From positions 186,001 to 250,000 of the forward strand of contig CAYOZN010000003.1 in assembly GCA_964408455.1 (NCBI GenBank): 64,000 nucleotides of DNA, read 5' to 3'. Position 1 is the stretch's first letter. Every line of letters starts with the position of its first letter. The notes under the pieces were generated by a model. It was not told the DNA's origin and did no database searches. It was given only the letters and a program-made list of their open reading frames with translations. A program made the position numbers and the translations under genes. Positions 1 to 8,306 of this stretch are shown one piece after another. This DNA comes from CAYOZN01 sp964408455 (GTDB lineage: Bacteria > Planctomycetota > Phycisphaerae > UBA1845 > UTPLA1).

Positions 1-995
1 CACGGCGATTCATTCTCGAACGGGTCCTCGCCGTCATCTTCCCAGTCGCTGTCGGTCCCGGCCTCGTGTTCCGAGTCGGCATCGTCGGATTCGTTGTCCC
101 ATTCTTCTTCTACGTCGTCTTCCGGCACCTCCGCTTCCGGCAGGTCCGCCGGCTCAACCGCCGGCTGGGCCGGTTCTTCAATCTGGATAGCCTCGGTGGC
201 ATTCGTCTCGACCGGCTGCTGCGCCGGGGGCGACATGCGCTGCTGGCACTGCTGTCGAGGCTCGTTCGAACCGGCATCGGGTTGCCGCGTATGGAAGACG
301 ATTTTTGGCGGGACGACGTCGATCCGCTTGCCGGAGCGCCGTTCCTGCTGCTTGGCCATGAAGCGAATCTGCTCGACGTTCTCGCTGGCCGGCGCAAAGC
401 CGGGATTGTGTTCGAGGGACTTGTCCAGGGCCCAGGCGGCGCTCTTGTAGTCCTTTTCCTCGATGCGGACGACCGCCACGTTGTAGTAGGCGATCTCGGT
501 GGGGACGACGCGTCCGAATTCCATGATGCTCTCGCCGACGCGGTCCTGCCGGGCAAGGGCGATGGCCAGATTCATGCGGGCCTTCGGGAAGTTCGGATTG
601 AGCTCGAGCGCCTGCCGGAACTTCTGCTCGGCCTCGTCGAACCGGCGTTCGCGCAGGAAGGTGAAGCCCAGGTTATTGAGCAGCACCGGCGACTGCGGCT
701 CCTTCTTCATGGCCGCGGCGAAAGTCGCCTCGGCATGATGAAGTTCGTCGATCTTGTGATGGCAGATGCCCAGGCGGTTGTAGGCGCGGGTCAACTTCGG
801 GTCGCCCTTGATCGCCAGGCGGTACTGCTTGATGGCTTCGTTGTAATCCTGCTTGCTCGCCATCAGATTCGCCGACGCGTAATACGTCATCGGCGAAATC
901 GAGTTCTGCGAGGTCTTGTTGGTCGACTCGGCGCAACCGGTCGAGATCATCGCGACAAGTGCCGCGGCAAAGGCTGTTTTGGTCAGATTACGCAC
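1..995 (-). CDS. TPR-repeat lipoprotein (partial, TadD-like), runs off the left edge
   Basis: The frame opens with GTG at 995 and stays open to the window edge (331 codons seen). An in-frame TGA lies two codons before the GTG, so no earlier start exists. The N-terminus is a short hydrophobic signal ending in ISTGC, a lipobox with Cys about residue 21. Residues about 33-190 hold at least four TPR units (for example NRLGICHHKIDELHHAEATF and LLNNLGFTFLRERRFDEAEQ). The visible C-terminal part becomes rich in Pro, Glu and Asp. TPR lipoproteins usually act as scaffolds for envelope assemblies. It lies 9 bp downstream of a second small lipoprotein gene. Together they resemble the TadD and CpaD accessory proteins of Tad/Flp pilus loci; that link is inference, because no pilus ATPase or secretin is in view. 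Confidence 0.8.
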   Translation of the reverse strand, partial: MRNLTKTAFAAALVAMISTGCAESTNKTSQNSISPMTYYASANLMASKQDYNEAIKQYRLAIKGDPKLTRAYNRLGICHHKIDELHHAEATFAAAMKKEPQSPVLLNNLGFTFLRERRFDEAEQKFRQALELNPNFPKARMNLAIALARQDRVGESIMEFGRVVPTEIAYYNVAVVRIEEKDYKSAAWALDKSLEHNPGFAPASENVEQIRFMAKQQERRSGKRIDVVPPKIVFHTRQPDAGSNEPRQQCQQRMSPPAQQPVETNATEAIQIEEPAQPAVEPADLPEAEVPEDDVEEEWDNESDDADSEHEAGTDSDWEDDGEDPFENESP

Positions 996-1004
996 AGGTC
1001 AACC

Positions 1005-1544
1005 TCACTTTCCACCAGAAGACTGGGCCGAACCCAGGCTGGGACCGAGTTTGTAGGCGGTGCCGCGCGGCTCCGGCTGCTGGGCGACGCCCCGGCCGGG
1101 AATGGCCTCGCGGGCCTGCATGCCGCGGCCGCCGGACATGCCGACTGCCACATCGATCGGATTAAGTCCCTGGCTCATATCCGCCAGATACCGCTGCGCC
1201 ACGGCGACGCGCGCCTGCACCAGATCGTTGTCGGTGAGGCTGGTGTCGTAGTGGATCGTCCCGCCCGTCTCGCTCAGCAGCTCGGCGAAGCGCTCGAGGC
1301 GAGCCTCGCCGGTGCCCGACAGGTGCGTTGTGTGCGGAACGAAATGAAGGTCCGCGATGCTTCGATCGGCCATCATGCCCTGGTCGTTCTGGTAGGCGAA
1401 GATCTCCGCCATGTCATGGCGCATCTCTTCGGCGTCCCGGTTCGGCAGGTTCATGCTGGTGGTGTCCGCCGGCGGCACGCAGCCAACCGCCGACGTCGCC
1501 AGAAAGGCGAGCGCACTGAGTATTCCTGTTCTTCGAGCCATCAT
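1005..1544 (-). CDS. Small lipoprotein with OmpA/CpaD-like region
   Basis: 179 residues starting at the ATG ending at 1544, preceded by GGAG seven bases upstream; a start 33 codons earlier would add a non-signal N-terminus. The signal segment MMARRTGILSALAFLATSAV ends at a lipobox Cys. The middle contains the pattern LSGTGEARLERFAELL, then VQARVAVAQRYLADM. This echoes the OmpA/CpaD arrangement in which a loop residue and Arg-rich helices contact peptidoglycan or a secretin. The C-terminus is Gly/Pro-rich without a recognised domain. It is followed after 9 bp by the TPR lipoprotein and probably shares its transcript. A CpaD (Tad pilus) role is possible but unproven; a generic periplasmic lipoprotein is the safe call. 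Confidence 0.75.
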   Translation of the reverse strand: MMARRTGILSALAFLATSAVGCVPPADTTSMNLPNRDAEEMRHDMAEIFAYQNDQGMMADRSIADLHFVPHTTHLSGTGEARLERFAELLSETGGTIHYDTSLTDNDLVQARVAVAQRYLADMSQGLNPIDVAVGMSGGRGMQAREAIPGRGVAQQPEPRGTAYKLGPSLGSAQSSGGK

Positions 1545-1921
1545 GAATCGACTCCGCGGCGGAGAGCACAATCGGCCGCAAACGGACGCGGTGTGCGTCC
1601 GGCACGAGGCGCTTGCGGCGGGCTCCGCCGGGCCGCCGGTCAAGTGCTCATGCGCAGGGCTACTTGGTTATCCAAGTTCAAAGATCGCATCGGAGAGGAA
1701 CAAGCCAAACATAAGATACGTTTCGGCGGGTGATCCCTGCGGCCGGGTTTTCCGAAACGCACCGGGGAGGATGGGGCAGCAGCGGCTCATGCGGCCGGAT
1801 ATTTTCGGAAGCGGCCGATAATCGGTTGTGGATTTGTGGCGGTCGTATCGCGTCGCAAAGTCGCCGTCAGAGCAGCAATTCTCGCCAACGCTCAACAGGC
1901 GCCTGCCGCGAACGCGACCGG
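1545..1921. other. Intergenic region upstream of the lipoprotein pair
   Basis: About 380 bp between the lipoprotein start and the end of the methyltransferase gene. Short open frames on both strands lack ribosome binding sites and a recognisable protein. It should hold the promoter of the lipoprotein pair (minus strand), but I see no convincing -35/-10 pair. Confidence 0.4.
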
Positions 1922-2587
1922 CTAGCGGACCTGACGACGAAAGACGACGGTCCGAACACCATCGCTTTCTAGCAGGTCCCAGTTCATGAGCCGCGCCGCG
2001 ACGCGCCAGGTTGCATCCGAATAGAACGCAATGTGCGTCCGATCACGCGCATACCACCAGTTCGCAATCGCATCGGGCCCCTGGTGAAACAGCGTCTGCA
2101 CGACCAGAACTCCACCATCCCGCAGCCAGCCGTCGATGCGGCGGAGTTCTGCGGCGGGAGCGGCGAAGTGCTCGAACGTCTCAACCGCCGTGATGGCATC
2201 GCAGGGCAGATCGGCTGGCGGCTGCGGCGCATAAAGAGGATCGAAACCGCGGGCTTGCAGTCCGCGCTCGAGGAGCAGGTCCACCAGCACCGGCGTGGGG
2301 CCCGAGCCGTAGTCGAGCACGCGCCGGGCATCGGGGCAGTGCGCCAGCAGGCGCGCAATGACGCGTTCCAGCATGGCGACGTAGCCGGCATCGCTCCGCG
2401 AGTTCTGGTGCCGGGCGTAACGCTCGCCCTGCTGCTGTTGCGACGGGTGAAATTGCGGTGACACGTGCACGAGTTCGCAAACCGCACAGTAGAACCATGT
2501 GCGGGCATCGGCCGTGACGACGCCTTTCAGGCCGGCGGCGCCGCACAGATCACACGAACGGGGAGATTGCCCTGCCATCGCTTCCAT
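1922..2587 (-). CDS. Class I SAM-dependent methyltransferase with N-terminal zinc knuckle
   Basis: 221 residues. Residues 13-38 contain two Cys pairs (CDLC and CAVC) that look like a zinc-binding knuckle, typical of the Methyltransf_23 group acting on sugars or small molecules. The Rossmann fold follows: motif I VLDYGSGPTPVLVDLL at about 90, acidic motif II GFDPLYAP, motif III AVETFEHF, and the post-motif LRDGGVLVVQT. The substrate cannot be read from sequence. ATG codons at 2587 and 2578 are both possible starts, and neither has a strong Shine-Dalgarno. It stands alone, facing away from nrdJ. Confidence 0.8.
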   Translation of the reverse strand: MEAMAGQSPRSCDLCGAAGLKGVVTADARTWFYCAVCELVHVSPQFHPSQQQQGERYARHQNSRSDAGYVAMLERVIARLLAHCPDARRVLDYGSGPTPVLVDLLLERGLQARGFDPLYAPQPPADLPCDAITAVETFEHFAAPAAELRRIDGWLRDGGVLVVQTLFHQGPDAIANWWYARDRTHIAFYSDATWRVAARLMNWDLLESDGVRTVVFRRQVR

Positions 2588-3119
2588 GATCGCCGGTCTG
2601 CCAGGTTCTGGGCATCCAATCCACCCGTCTCGTTCCGCCGAGGCCGGGCAAAAATTTTTGTGGCCATTTCTGGCCGAATTTCGGGGCCTCCGGTGCCCAT
2701 TTTCCCGGGCAAACCATTCCCGGAGGAAGGCTTATGAAAGGACCCTGCAAAATTCCGCTAAAATTCGATTTGAGGACCCCTAAGTTTGTTGGTCGCCGAG
2801 TGTTAGGGAACCTACTATATTTTGTAAGGATTTCGTTGACACACCCAACATCTTGGGGTACATCTATGTTTGGCTTCAAGCAGAGGCCAGCCGAAAACCG
2901 TTACAAATTCCGTGGCATATCCCAGCGGATGGGACACGCGAGCAATACCACGCGGTCCCGCGGTTTTCTTGTCGACCGGCCGAATTTGAGGCCGGTTACA
3001 GCCGGTGAGTCGCGGACAGGCGGAGTCGCCTTTCCGCGCTGGATTCAACTTAAACCCACGTTCGCGGCCATGGACGCGCGCCGCGGCGTGAATAGAGAAC
3101 GAAACAGACGGTGCGGATC
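2588..3119. other. AT-richer leader region upstream of nrdJ
   Basis: About 530 bp, noticeably richer in A/T than its surroundings from about 2640 to 2900. It holds a good sigma-70-type promoter (2836-2864), a CTATAT...TGT element resembling an NrdR box at 2812-2827, an uncertain 130-codon frame (2734-3126), and a GGCCGGTTACAGCCGG palindrome near 2990-3005. I looked for a cobalamin riboswitch and did not find its conserved boxes. Confidence 0.5.
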
Positions 3120-3126
3120 ATGGTAA
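2734..3126 (+). CDS. Doubtful 130-codon frame overlapping the nrdJ start
   Basis: The frame begins with ATG behind a strong GGAGGAAGG Shine-Dalgarno and ends at a TAA that overlaps the nrdJ ATG (ATGGTAA), an arrangement seen in coupled genes. The product is short, very basic and Arg-rich, with no hydrophobic core pattern, domain or repeat I recognise. The nrdJ promoter candidate lies inside it, which argues against it being a gene. It could be a leader peptide, a remnant or chance. Confidence 0.2.
   Translation: MKGPCKIPLKFDLRTPKFVGRRVLGNLLYFVRISLTHPTSWGTSMFGFKQRPAENRYKFRGISQRMGHASNTTRSRGFLVDRPNLRPVTAGESRTGGVAFPRWIQLKPTFAAMDARRGVNRERNRRCGSW
2836..2864 (+). promoter_or_regulatory. Candidate sigma-70-type promoter of nrdJ
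   Basis: A perfect -35 hexamer TTGACA (2836-2841) is followed by a 17-bp spacer and TACATC (2859-2864) as -10. The TSS would fall near 2871, leaving a leader of about 250 nt before nrdJ. A CTATAT..TTGT element just upstream (2815-2825) resembles one NrdR half of the usual paired boxes. Confidence 0.45.
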
Positions 3127-5747
3127 CCACTTCGACGGATCGAATGCGGTTTTGCGGCACGGCTGCCGCTCAGACGAGCCGGCTCAACCTTCATGGACTG
3201 ACCGACAACGGGCTGAGGGTTTTGCGCGCGCGCTACCTCGAAAAGGACGAATCGGGCGCCTGCATCGAAACGCCCGACGATTTGTTCGATCGCGTGGCGC
3301 GGACGATCGCGGATATCGAAACGCGATACGGCGGAAGCGAAGAGACGCGCAGCGAGTGGAAGGCGCGGTTCAAGAATCTCATGGCTTCGCGCCGCTTCAT
3401 GCCCAACAGCCCGACGCTGATGAACGCGGGCCGCTCGATGGGCATGCTCAGCGCCTGCTTCGTTCTGCCGGTGCCGGACTCGATCGACGGCATTTTTGAC
3501 TCGATCAAGCACACCGCGCTCATTCAGAAGGCGGGCGGCGGCACCGGCTTCGCCTTCGATGAGCTTCGCCCGACCGGCGACTTCATCAAGTCGAGCGGCG
3601 GCACCACCAGCGGGCCGATCAGCTTCTGGCGCGCCTTCAGCGAGGCGACGAATGCCATTCAGCAGGGTGCTTTCCGGCGGGGGGCCAACATGGGGATGAT
3701 GTACATCCATCATCCCGACATCATGAAGTTCCTGCATGCCAAGCAGGACCTGTCGCAGTTCACCAATTACAACATCTCCGTCAAGATGACGGACGAGTGG
3801 ATGTCGGCGTTCCTGAAGGATGCGAATGGGCCGCACCTGGTGCGAAATCCCCGCACCGGCCGCGAGTATTACCTGCCGCGGAATCTCGACATCAAGGGCT
3901 ACCAGATCAAGGACCTCATCGCGAAGGAGAGCTACGACGGCAAGACGCCGGTTTATTCGCGGCAGGAGATCTGGGACATCATCGTCAAGCATGCCTGGCA
4001 GACCGGCGAGCCCGGCGTCGTCTTCATCGATCGCATCAACGAGCACAATCCCACACCGCACGTCGGCCGCATGGAGGCGACCAATCCCTGCGGCGAGCAG
4101 CCGCTGCTGCCGTACGAGGCCTGCAACCTGGGCAGCGTAAACCTCGGGCTGTTCATCCTCGACGAGTGCAGCGGGAACGCCCGCGTCGATTGGGACGCCC
4201 TGCGCGAAACGGTCCACGAGAGCATCCGCTTCCTGGACAACGTCATCGACGCCAACAACTACCCGCTGCCGCAGATCGACGACATCTGCAAGGCCAATCG
4301 CAAGATCGGCCTCGGCATCATGGGTTTCGCCGATGCGCTCTACAAGCTGGGCGTGCGCTACAACAGCGACGAAGGCGTCGCCTGGGGTGAGCGCTTCATG
4401 AAGTTCGTCAACGACGAATCGCACAACTACTCGGAGAAGCTCGCCCGCGAGCGCGGCAGCTTCCCGAACTGGAAGGGCTCGACCTGGGAAACGAAGCATC
4501 ACCGCCCGATGCGCAACAGTTGCAGCACGACGGTCGCCCCCACCGGGACGATCAGCATCATCGCCGATTGCAGTGGCGGCATCGAACCGATGTTCAGCCT
4601 CGCCTTCTATCGCAACGTTCTGAAGGGTCAGGACGAGGGCAAGGCGCCGATGATCGAGATCAACGAAGTATTTGAGAATGTCGCGCGAGAGCGCGGCTTC
4701 TACAGCGAGGGACTGATGGATCAGATCGCCAGGGAAGGCACCCTCGCTCATATTCAGGGCATTCCGGAGGACGTGCAGCGCGTGTTCGTCTGCGCCCACG
4801 ACATCGAGCCGGAATGGCACGTCAAAATGCAGGCCGCCTTCCAGCGGCACTGCGACTCGTCGATCAGCAAGACCATCAACTTTGCCCACGGGGCCTCGCC
4901 GGCGGATGTCGACACCATCTATCGAATGGCGTTCGATCTGCGCTGCAAGGGCGTGACGGTCTATCGCGACGGGTGCCGGTCGAGCCAGCCGATGGCGCTG
5001 GCCGATTCGGAGAAGAAGCACGAGACCAACGCGACGGCCGCATCGCCGGCGGCGCCCAAGGACGACAAGCCCGTCGTCAAGACAGAGACGAACCTGTTCG
5101 GCGAGCGGATCACCAAGGTGAAGCAGCCGGAGGCGGTGCTGGAGCCGCGCGAGCTGCCGCCGATCACCAGTGCCATCCGCGTACGACAGACGACGCCCTT
5201 CGGCAACATGCACATCCAGATCACGGTCGATCCCCGCACCGAGCGCGAGCAGGAGGTCTTCGCCCAGCTCGGCAAGGGCGGCGACATCGCCACCAGCGAT
5301 CTGGAGGCCATCTGCCGCATGATCAGCCTGTGGCTGCGGGCGGGCGGGCGCCTTCACCACGTGATCAAGCAGCTGTCGGGCATCGGCTCGTCGCTTCAGA
5401 TTCCCACGCGGCACGGTCGCATCATGTCGCTGGGCGATGGGCTGGCCCAGGCGCTGAAGCGGTACACCCGCGCGAAGGAGCGCCATGGGCTGAAGGCGCT
5501 CTTGTTAGGCGAAATTGATCCGTCGCAGGTCGAAGCAGAGCCGGAAGCCGGCGGAAAAAATGGTAACGGTCACGGAAAGGCTGCCGCGCTCGATACGACG
5601 CGCAACGCAGCCCGCCTCGGCGAGCCGGCCCAGGGCAGGCTGTCGGCGCGCAATCCGTACGCCGTGAAGTGTCCCGAATGCGGAAGCAATCTGGACATGG
5701 GCGAGGGGTGCACCAAGTGCCACGGCTGCGGGTACTCGCAGTGTTGA
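3120..5747 (+). CDS. nrdJ: Vitamin B12-dependent (class II) ribonucleotide reductase
   Basis: Reduces ribonucleotides to deoxyribonucleotides using adenosylcobalamin, independent of oxygen. 875 residues from ATG 3120; a GTG at 3111 is also possible and neither has a strong Shine-Dalgarno. The RNR core is clear: FMPNSPTLMNAG near 95, the disulfide-forming Cys in SACFVLPV, a glycine-rich GGGTGF, the active-site segment NPCGEQPLLPYEACNLGS near 325, and the phosphate-binding PTGTISIIADCSGG. The C-terminal part contains a TSCPD-type domain (about 690-790) and ends in a zinc ribbon, CPECG...CTKCHGCGYSQC, as in long NrdJ proteins. No other RNR class is in the window, and no NrdR gene is nearby. Confidence 0.97.
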   Translation: MVTTSTDRMRFCGTAAAQTSRLNLHGLTDNGLRVLRARYLEKDESGACIETPDDLFDRVARTIADIETRYGGSEETRSEWKARFKNLMASRRFMPNSPTLMNAGRSMGMLSACFVLPVPDSIDGIFDSIKHTALIQKAGGGTGFAFDELRPTGDFIKSSGGTTSGPISFWRAFSEATNAIQQGAFRRGANMGMMYIHHPDIMKFLHAKQDLSQFTNYNISVKMTDEWMSAFLKDANGPHLVRNPRTGREYYLPRNLDIKGYQIKDLIAKESYDGKTPVYSRQEIWDIIVKHAWQTGEPGVVFIDRINEHNPTPHVGRMEATNPCGEQPLLPYEACNLGSVNLGLFILDECSGNARVDWDALRETVHESIRFLDNVIDANNYPLPQIDDICKANRKIGLGIMGFADALYKLGVRYNSDEGVAWGERFMKFVNDESHNYSEKLARERGSFPNWKGSTWETKHHRPMRNSCSTTVAPTGTISIIADCSGGIEPMFSLAFYRNVLKGQDEGKAPMIEINEVFENVARERGFYSEGLMDQIAREGTLAHIQGIPEDVQRVFVCAHDIEPEWHVKMQAAFQRHCDSSISKTINFAHGASPADVDTIYRMAFDLRCKGVTVYRDGCRSSQPMALADSEKKHETNATAASPAAPKDDKPVVKTETNLFGERITKVKQPEAVLEPRELPPITSAIRVRQTTPFGNMHIQITVDPRTEREQEVFAQLGKGGDIATSDLEAICRMISLWLRAGGRLHHVIKQLSGIGSSLQIPTRHGRIMSLGDGLAQALKRYTRAKERHGLKALLLGEIDPSQVEAEPEAGGKNGNGHGKAAALDTTRNAARLGEPAQGRLSARNPYAVKCPECGSNLDMGEGCTKCHGCGYSQC

Positions 5748-5785
5748 ACGGCGGGCGCTCGCAGAGTTAATGCTGCGGGGCGCGC

Positions 5786-5817
5786 GGCCGGTTTTCCACG
5801 GATGGACAAAACCGGCC
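5786..5817 (+). terminator. Stem-loop after nrdJ
   Basis: Perfect 10-bp inverted repeat, GGCCGGTTTT (5786-5795) and AAAACCGGCC (5808-5817), with a 12-nt loop, 39 nt after the nrdJ stop. No T-tract follows, so it may instead stabilise the mRNA end or act as an operator for the downstream TATAAT. Confidence 0.4.
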
Positions 5818-5831
5818 CGCGTTCCCATGCG

Positions 5832-5837
5832 TATAAT
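5832..5837 (+). promoter_or_regulatory. TATAAT -10 element ahead of the small RNA candidate
   Basis: Exact TATAAT. No good -35 sits 16-18 bp upstream; the nearest hexamer, TGGACA (5803-5808), is 23 bp away. Initiation would be near 5844. Confidence 0.35.
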
Positions 5838-5964
5838 AAGGTGTACTTCACTCGGGAGGTGGTAATCGACCGAGTCTTCATCAGGAGCTGATGGAAGCAC
5901 GGCTTCTTTCCCCTCCGGAAAGCGTCGGCGGCCCCTAGCGGGCCTCGGCGCTTTCTTTTTTTTT
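5838..5964 (+). ncRNA. Candidate structured small RNA or attenuated leader
   Basis: Four consecutive hairpins lie between a TATAAT and a T9 tract. Stem 1 is ACTCGG/CCGAGT (5850-5855 with 5870-5875), with a purine-rich GAGGTGG in its loop. Stem 2 is CATCAG/CTGATG with a GAG triloop (5879-5893). Stem 3 is GAAGC/GCTTC with an ACG triloop (5894-5906). Stem 4 is the terminator hairpin (5918-5955). It does not match the conserved cores of tmRNA, SRP RNA, RNase P or 6S RNA that I know. Alternatives are an nrdJ 3' UTR or a leader controlling ligA; a 15-codon frame (5891-5938) with AGGAG in front could be a leader peptide. The exact 5' end is a guess. Confidence 0.45.
5918..5964 (+). terminator. Strong intrinsic terminator
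   Basis: The outer stem GAAAGCG/CGCTTTC (5918-5924 with 5949-5955) and inner GGCCC/GGGCC pairs are followed directly by nine T residues (5956-5964). It ends whatever is transcribed rightward here, either nrdJ read-through or the small RNA candidate. Confidence 0.85.
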
Positions 5965-6055
5965 CACGTCCGGCCGGTTTGCCCGTGCCGTGTTGCGGCG
6001 CGGCACGTCATGTCATAGCTTTTTCACCCACCAGGCCAGGCGCAAAATGGCGAAA

Positions 6056-6097
6056 GAGGGTATTACCCTCAAAAGAGGGTAATAAAGAGGGTAATAA
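6056..6097 (+). repeat. Tandem GAGGGTAATA elements before ligA
   Basis: A perfect 15-bp palindrome, GAGGGTATTACCCTC (6056-6070), is followed by two direct copies of GAGGGTAATAA (6075-6085 and 6087-6097), all phased at about 12-19 bp. They lie 58-100 bp before the ligA start and look like an operator array; no regulator can be named. Confidence 0.5.
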
Positions 6098-6154
6098 GAA
6101 AAAGCGGCCGCGATGATCGGTCGCGGCTACACGCTTCATGCCGGTGAATCAATC

Positions 6155-8290
6155 ATGGGCATTCACGACGAGATCGAATCCCTTCGCGATCAGATCCGCG
6201 AGCATGATCGGCTCTACTTCACCGAGGGCCGGCCGGTCATCTCCGATCAGGAATACGACCGGCTGTTCGCGCAGCTCAAGGCGCTCGAGGCCGAGCACCC
6301 GGCGCTGGTTACGCCCGATTCGCCGACGCAGCGGGTGGGCGAAGCGCCGCTGGAGGGCTTCCGCCAGGTCGAGCATGCCATCCCCATGCTCTCCATCGAC
6401 AACACCTACAGCGAGCAGGACCTGCGCGAGTTCGACGCGCGGGTGAAGAAGCTGCTGGGCGGCGAGGCGTACGAATACGTCGTCGACCCGAAGATCGACG
6501 GCGTCTCGGCCACGCTGCGCTATGAAGCCGGACGTCTGGTGCTGGGGGCGACGCGCGGCAACGGCCGCATCGGCGACGACATCACCGCCAACCTGCGCAC
6601 GATTCGTGCCATACCATTGACGCTTTCCGGCAAGGGCTGGCCCGAAGTGCTCGAAGTGCGCGGCGAGGTGTTCTGGCCGCGCAAGCGCTTTATCGAATTC
6701 AACAGGAAGCGCGTGGAGAAAGGGCTCGAGGCATTCGCCAATCCACGAAATGCCACGACCGGGGCCCTAAAGTCGCTCGACTCGCGGGAGGCGGCGTCGC
6801 GCGGACTGTCGTTCATGTCACACGGCCACGGAGAGGTGATCAGCCGCAAGGCCGCGGCCCGCGGCGACACGACCGGCGAGGGCGAAGAAGAACGGATGCA
6901 CGGTGCTTTTCAGACGGCGGCGGAGTTCTTCGTCGCCATAGCGAAATGGGGCCTGCCCGTAAGCCGCTACCAGCAGGTCTTCGCCAATATCGACAATGTG
7001 CTGGTCTTCGTTCACGATTGGGAGACACGGCGGGCGACGCTGGACTACGAAACCGACGGCCTGGTCGTCAAGATCAACAACCTGGCGCAGCGGGAGAAGC
7101 TCGGGTACACCAGCCGCTTCCCGCGCTGGGCCGTCGCCTACAAGTATGCCGCCGAGCAGGCCGAGAGCCGCATCGTCACGGTCGACTTCCAAGTCGGCAA
7201 GCTGGGCACCATCACGCCCCGGGCGGTCATGGAGCCGGTGCAGCTCTCGGGCACCACCGTGAAACACGCCAGCCTGCACAACTTCGACCAGGTGGCCCGG
7301 CTGGACGTGCGCATCGGCGACACCGTGGTGGTGGAAAAGGCGGGCGAGATCATCCCGCAGGTCATCCGCGTCGTCGTCGACAAGCGTCCGAAGGATGCCA
7401 GGCCGATTGCACCGCCGAAGAAGTGCCCCGTCTGCGGCGGGGAGATCGAAAAGGACGAAGGCGGCGTCTATATCCGCTGCATCAATCCGACGTGCGACGC
7501 GCAGATCAAGGAGCGGCTGAAATTCTTCTGCGGGCGCGATCAGATGGACATCGAGGGGATGGGCGAGGCGCTGGTGGAACAGCTCGTCGATTGCGGCTGG
7601 GCGCATTCCTACGCTGATATTTACAAGCTGGTGAATACCACCGGCGACGGGGCGAACGAGTGGCGTGACAAACTGGCGGCACTCACCTTCGAACAGGAAC
7701 GCAAGACCGATGCCGGCACGAAGACGCAGACCGTTCGACTTGGCGAGCGCCGCGCCGACGCCGTGCTGGCGGGAATTGAAAAAAGCAAGAAAAAGCCACT
7801 CGCGGTGGTGCTGGCGGCGATGAACATCCGCCACGTGGGCGCCTCGACCGCCGAAGACATTGCCGAACACTTCGGCGACATGGAAAAGATCGCCGCTGCA
7901 AGCGAAGACGAGTTGCAGGCGGTTGAAGGCGTCGGACCGGAAGTGGCAAAATCGGTGCACCATTTCTTCACCAGCGAAGCCGGCGACGCGGCATGGAAGG
8001 CCCTGCGCGACGCCGGCGTCAACATGACGCAGCCGAAGCGCGCCGGCGGCGGGCCGAAGCCGCTTGCGGGCAAGACCGTCGTCGTGACCGGAACGCTGGA
8101 GAAGTTCGACCGCAAGGCGATCGAGACGCTCATCAAGGACATGGGCGGCAAGTCCTCCGGCAGCGTGAGCAGGAAGACCGATTACGTGGTTGCCGGCGAA
8201 TCGGCGGGCAGCAAGCTGGACAAGGCGCGGGAACTGGGTGTGAAGGTGCTCTCGGAGGCGGAGTTTCTATCCCTGGTCGGGCATCATTGA
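6155..8290 (+). CDS. ligA: NAD-dependent DNA ligase LigA
   Basis: Seals nicks in duplex DNA using NAD. 711 residues from the ATG at 6155, chosen because GGTGA sits seven bases upstream and the protein then begins like other LigA; an ATG 14 codons earlier lacks this. Domain Ia motif YFTEGRPVISDQEYD is near residue 21. The adenylation Lys is K113 in DPKIDG. The OB fold follows, then a four-Cys zinc finger from about 424 (CPVCGG...C...C), helix-hairpin-helix repeats, and a C-terminal BRCT domain (about 634-711) starting LAGKTVVVTGTLEKF. The HhH region and the segment near 230-270 have extra charged loops, making it slightly longer than E. coli LigA (671). Confidence 0.97.
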   Translation: MGIHDEIESLRDQIREHDRLYFTEGRPVISDQEYDRLFAQLKALEAEHPALVTPDSPTQRVGEAPLEGFRQVEHAIPMLSIDNTYSEQDLREFDARVKKLLGGEAYEYVVDPKIDGVSATLRYEAGRLVLGATRGNGRIGDDITANLRTIRAIPLTLSGKGWPEVLEVRGEVFWPRKRFIEFNRKRVEKGLEAFANPRNATTGALKSLDSREAASRGLSFMSHGHGEVISRKAAARGDTTGEGEEERMHGAFQTAAEFFVAIAKWGLPVSRYQQVFANIDNVLVFVHDWETRRATLDYETDGLVVKINNLAQREKLGYTSRFPRWAVAYKYAAEQAESRIVTVDFQVGKLGTITPRAVMEPVQLSGTTVKHASLHNFDQVARLDVRIGDTVVVEKAGEIIPQVIRVVVDKRPKDARPIAPPKKCPVCGGEIEKDEGGVYIRCINPTCDAQIKERLKFFCGRDQMDIEGMGEALVEQLVDCGWAHSYADIYKLVNTTGDGANEWRDKLAALTFEQERKTDAGTKTQTVRLGERRADAVLAGIEKSKKKPLAVVLAAMNIRHVGASTAEDIAEHFGDMEKIAAASEDELQAVEGVGPEVAKSVHHFFTSEAGDAAWKALRDAGVNMTQPKRAGGGPKPLAGKTVVVTGTLEKFDRKAIETLIKDMGGKSSGSVSRKTDYVVAGESAGSKLDKARELGVKVLSEAEFLSLVGHH

Positions 8291-8306
8291 TCGCGGGAAA
8301 GCGAAA

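Larger units (their letters stand above)
5748..6154. other. Intergenic region between nrdJ and ligA
   Basis: About 400 bp carrying a perfect 10-bp inverted repeat after nrdJ (5786-5817), a TATAAT box, a predicted small structured RNA ending in a textbook terminator (5838-5964), and tandem GAGGGTA elements (6056-6097) before ligA. Each is listed separately. Confidence 0.7.

Noticed and set aside
2588..3110. Cobalamin riboswitch upstream of a B12-dependent enzyme
   Set aside because: Expected from function, but I could not find the conserved B12-box core or its flanking stems.
3045..5486. An 813-codon minus-strand open frame
   Set aside because: Antisense to nrdJ, whose RNR motifs are unmistakable.
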